Positions 62,130 through 64,000 of a stretch of 64,000 nucleotides of DNA are shown here, piece after piece. Source of the stretch: Phoronis australis (taxonomy: Eukaryota > Phoronida > Phoronidae); the NCBI GenBank assembly GCA_002633005.1, contig NMRA01000161.1:545516-609515 (forward strand), read 5' to 3'. Positions within the stretch are counted from its first letter, which is position 1. Each line of letters opens with the position of its first letter. A program made the translations under genes and the position numbers. The notes under the pieces were generated by a model. It was not told the origin of the DNA, did not search any database, and was given only the letters and a program-made list of their open reading frames with translations.

Positions 62130-63330
62130 TTTTTCAATATGTTTATTTACCCAGAAAGCATATCATTAGTGATTAGTAGATACCGCTGGGGTTGGGTGGC
62201 CCCAACTACATATCTTTACAACATACTAGAGGACAATACGTCATACAAATAGAACAAATAAGTATCTGGAAAGGAACTCCTAATGATTGGGCGGATAATT
62301 AGGCAAGATTGTGATAATAGGGGAGGGAAATGGGAAGGGGGGGACTTTCATACACTCATTCACACACATGGTTTAATTAACTTAACTTATGTTTACGTTT
62401 TCGTAAGTGCATATTTGTGAAAAGGTCAGTTTTTTTATAGTAAAACAGAAGTGGTTAAAAATAACACCATTTATTGTTTGAATCATTTTAAAGAGATGCC
62501 TACAAAACCCTCCACTGCTCTGAAGTTTTATCCGAGGCGTTAAATACAATGAGGTTCAATGCGTCAAAAAATATGCATCTGAACTTATTAAAGCAAGGTT
62601 GAGACCCATCTCTCGATGATGTATAAATATAATATTGAGCACGAGTGTATATGGTATTGAAGATTTCGCTTAGATTGCCAAAGAAGCAAACTAAGAAGTG
62701 GTACATAGATGGCTCAGTGTGTAAATTAAAAACTTCACTTATGAGGTGATGTAAAGAATTCCAGAAACGTTTAACACAGAAGCAGCTGTAAAATATATGC
62801 TGAAAAGTCTGGACTTCGCCACAGTAGGGACATTGTTCTGTTTGTGAAATACCAAGTATTTTTAACATTTCTGTTGATGAAAAAGTATTTGAACATTGTC
62901 AAATGAGGGTTTATGGATAGGTTGATTAAGGAGATTAATATTTCTTTAATTTTGTCATCTGTGTAATAGTTGAGTAAAGATGCATAATTATCTGGATTTG
63001 AAGAAAACCTGTGGATAAATATGTTTTTTAACCATGAATTGGAACTATTGAACAATAAAAATCTAATGTAACTAAAAATCCATCTATCTGACACACTCAG
63101 AACTTTCTTCAAGGTCGTTGTAGTGGAAGAAAATGAGGTATCCTTCAAGTTATAATTTTCCTTAATGCTTTCTCATTTAAGAAGTTTGTTCTGGCTATCT
63201 GAAAAATCATCACAAAATATGAGACCTGCATTGTACAGATCTTGGTATAATAATGATTTACCGGTAACAGTTAAGTTACAATAATCCATATCACTTGTTT
63301 GGCTGTTGTTTATGCTTTCACCAATTTAAA
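62130..63330 (-). mobile_element. L1/Tx1-type LINE, 3' end copy 2
   Basis: The minus strand encodes an ORF2 C-terminus: LLYQDLYNAGLIFCDDF, ENYNLKDTSF and then, after a frameshift, CPYCGEVQTFQHIFYSCFCV, RFWNSLHH and YIYTSSRDGS. The CxxC...H...C motif is intact. A T-run at 62127-62135 marks the 3' tail. At least one frameshift and one stop make it inactive. It is longer than, and similar to, the copy at 11800-12745. Confidence 0.87.
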
Positions 63331-64000
63331 ATAAGCATTTTACGTGCTTTCTTGCCTACTTAGGTCATTGGCGTCTTTAATGCCTTCCAACTTAAACATT
63401 TACTTCTGTAATATAATAGAACTTTCTTTGGGCAGTTCTTCATTCAGTTGTCCAAATCAGCAAAGGAGATGTGACCTCAGTCTAGTTTTATCATTGAATT
63501 AGTAGTTGACTTTGCAGTAGTTCATTGGAGTCTATTAGTCCTTATTCAGCTGATGTCTCGTTTACCTTTGTAGGTTTCTTACTGTGAGTAAAGTGTGCAG
63601 TCGTTGTGAATAGGAAAATTTTAAAAGTTAACCCTTCAGCTCATTTGGGTAAGCAAGGGTACTTTTTGCGAAAGAAATTGTAACTTTCATTAAGACCTGC
63701 TGTATTTCCTCAGTGTTCAGCTGGTAAAAAGCGAAATATAAATTTTAAAGCCATTTAAACCAGTCCTGTATTTTGCCCTGTATAGATGGCTAAAAATAAA
63801 AATAGAATTACAATCTTAACTCTCATAAAATCGGTCTCGTGAAATTCCTTACCATGTTAGGATTCTATTTCTGTTACCATTTAGAACATCCAAACAATCA
63901 CCAAACTCAAAACAATTCTCAATGGCTCATGTTTGCATTGCACGTGATTGAGTTGCCAGCTCACTTTGCTACAATTCAAGATCTGATTAGAGTGATAATG
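63331..64000. other. Right edge, nothing recognised
   Basis: AT-rich, probably still intron 1 of the MITD1-like gene. No in-phase exon was found. Confidence 0.45.

Overview
The window looks like nuclear DNA from an invertebrate deuterostome. A hemichordate, amphioxus or echinoderm would fit, but the species cannot be fixed from sequence alone. It is AT-rich. Genes are split by long introns with GT/AG sites in consistent phase. Transposon debris, foldback elements and minisatellites fill most of the space. There is no prokaryotic signal such as operons or ribosome binding sites.

Layout. (1) From 2300 to 19452 (+) runs a 12-exon gene, open at its 5' end, for a DMBT1-like receptor: SRCR - CUB - Thr/Ser linker - SRCR - linker - ZP domain - basic cleavage motif - transmembrane helix - short tail. 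All joins are in phase, giving 741 residues. (2) From 18962 to 23260 the 3' end of this gene is present twice. The second copy carries a truncated terminal exon and lies beside a BEL/Pao retrotransposon fragment. (3) From 24.9 to 28.6 kb lie a decayed Penelope-like element and other retroelement debris. (4) At 29194-30354 (+) is an intronless gene for a secreted protein with an apple/PAN-like cysteine cluster and tectonin-type beta-propeller repeats. (5) From 31 to 40 kb there is no convincing host gene, only a LINE tail, tandem repeats and short repeats. (6) From 54363 down to 40519 (-) runs an interleukin-1-receptor-like gene with two Ig domains, a transmembrane helix and a TIR domain split over two exons. 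Its 5' end was not found. (7) At 61030 (+) begins a gene whose first exon encodes the start of a MIT domain and matches MITD1. Its other exons were not found and probably lie beyond the window.

Three of the four host genes are cell-surface or secreted proteins of innate-immune or surface-recognition type. Linkage is seen, but co-regulation is not shown. The rest is repeat biology: two L1/Tx1-type LINE tails, other LINE fragments, a 618-bp MITE with a 6-bp target duplication, several foldback elements, a tRNA-related SINE and many minisatellites. Four single N bases sit at or in repeats and are probably unsized assembly gaps.
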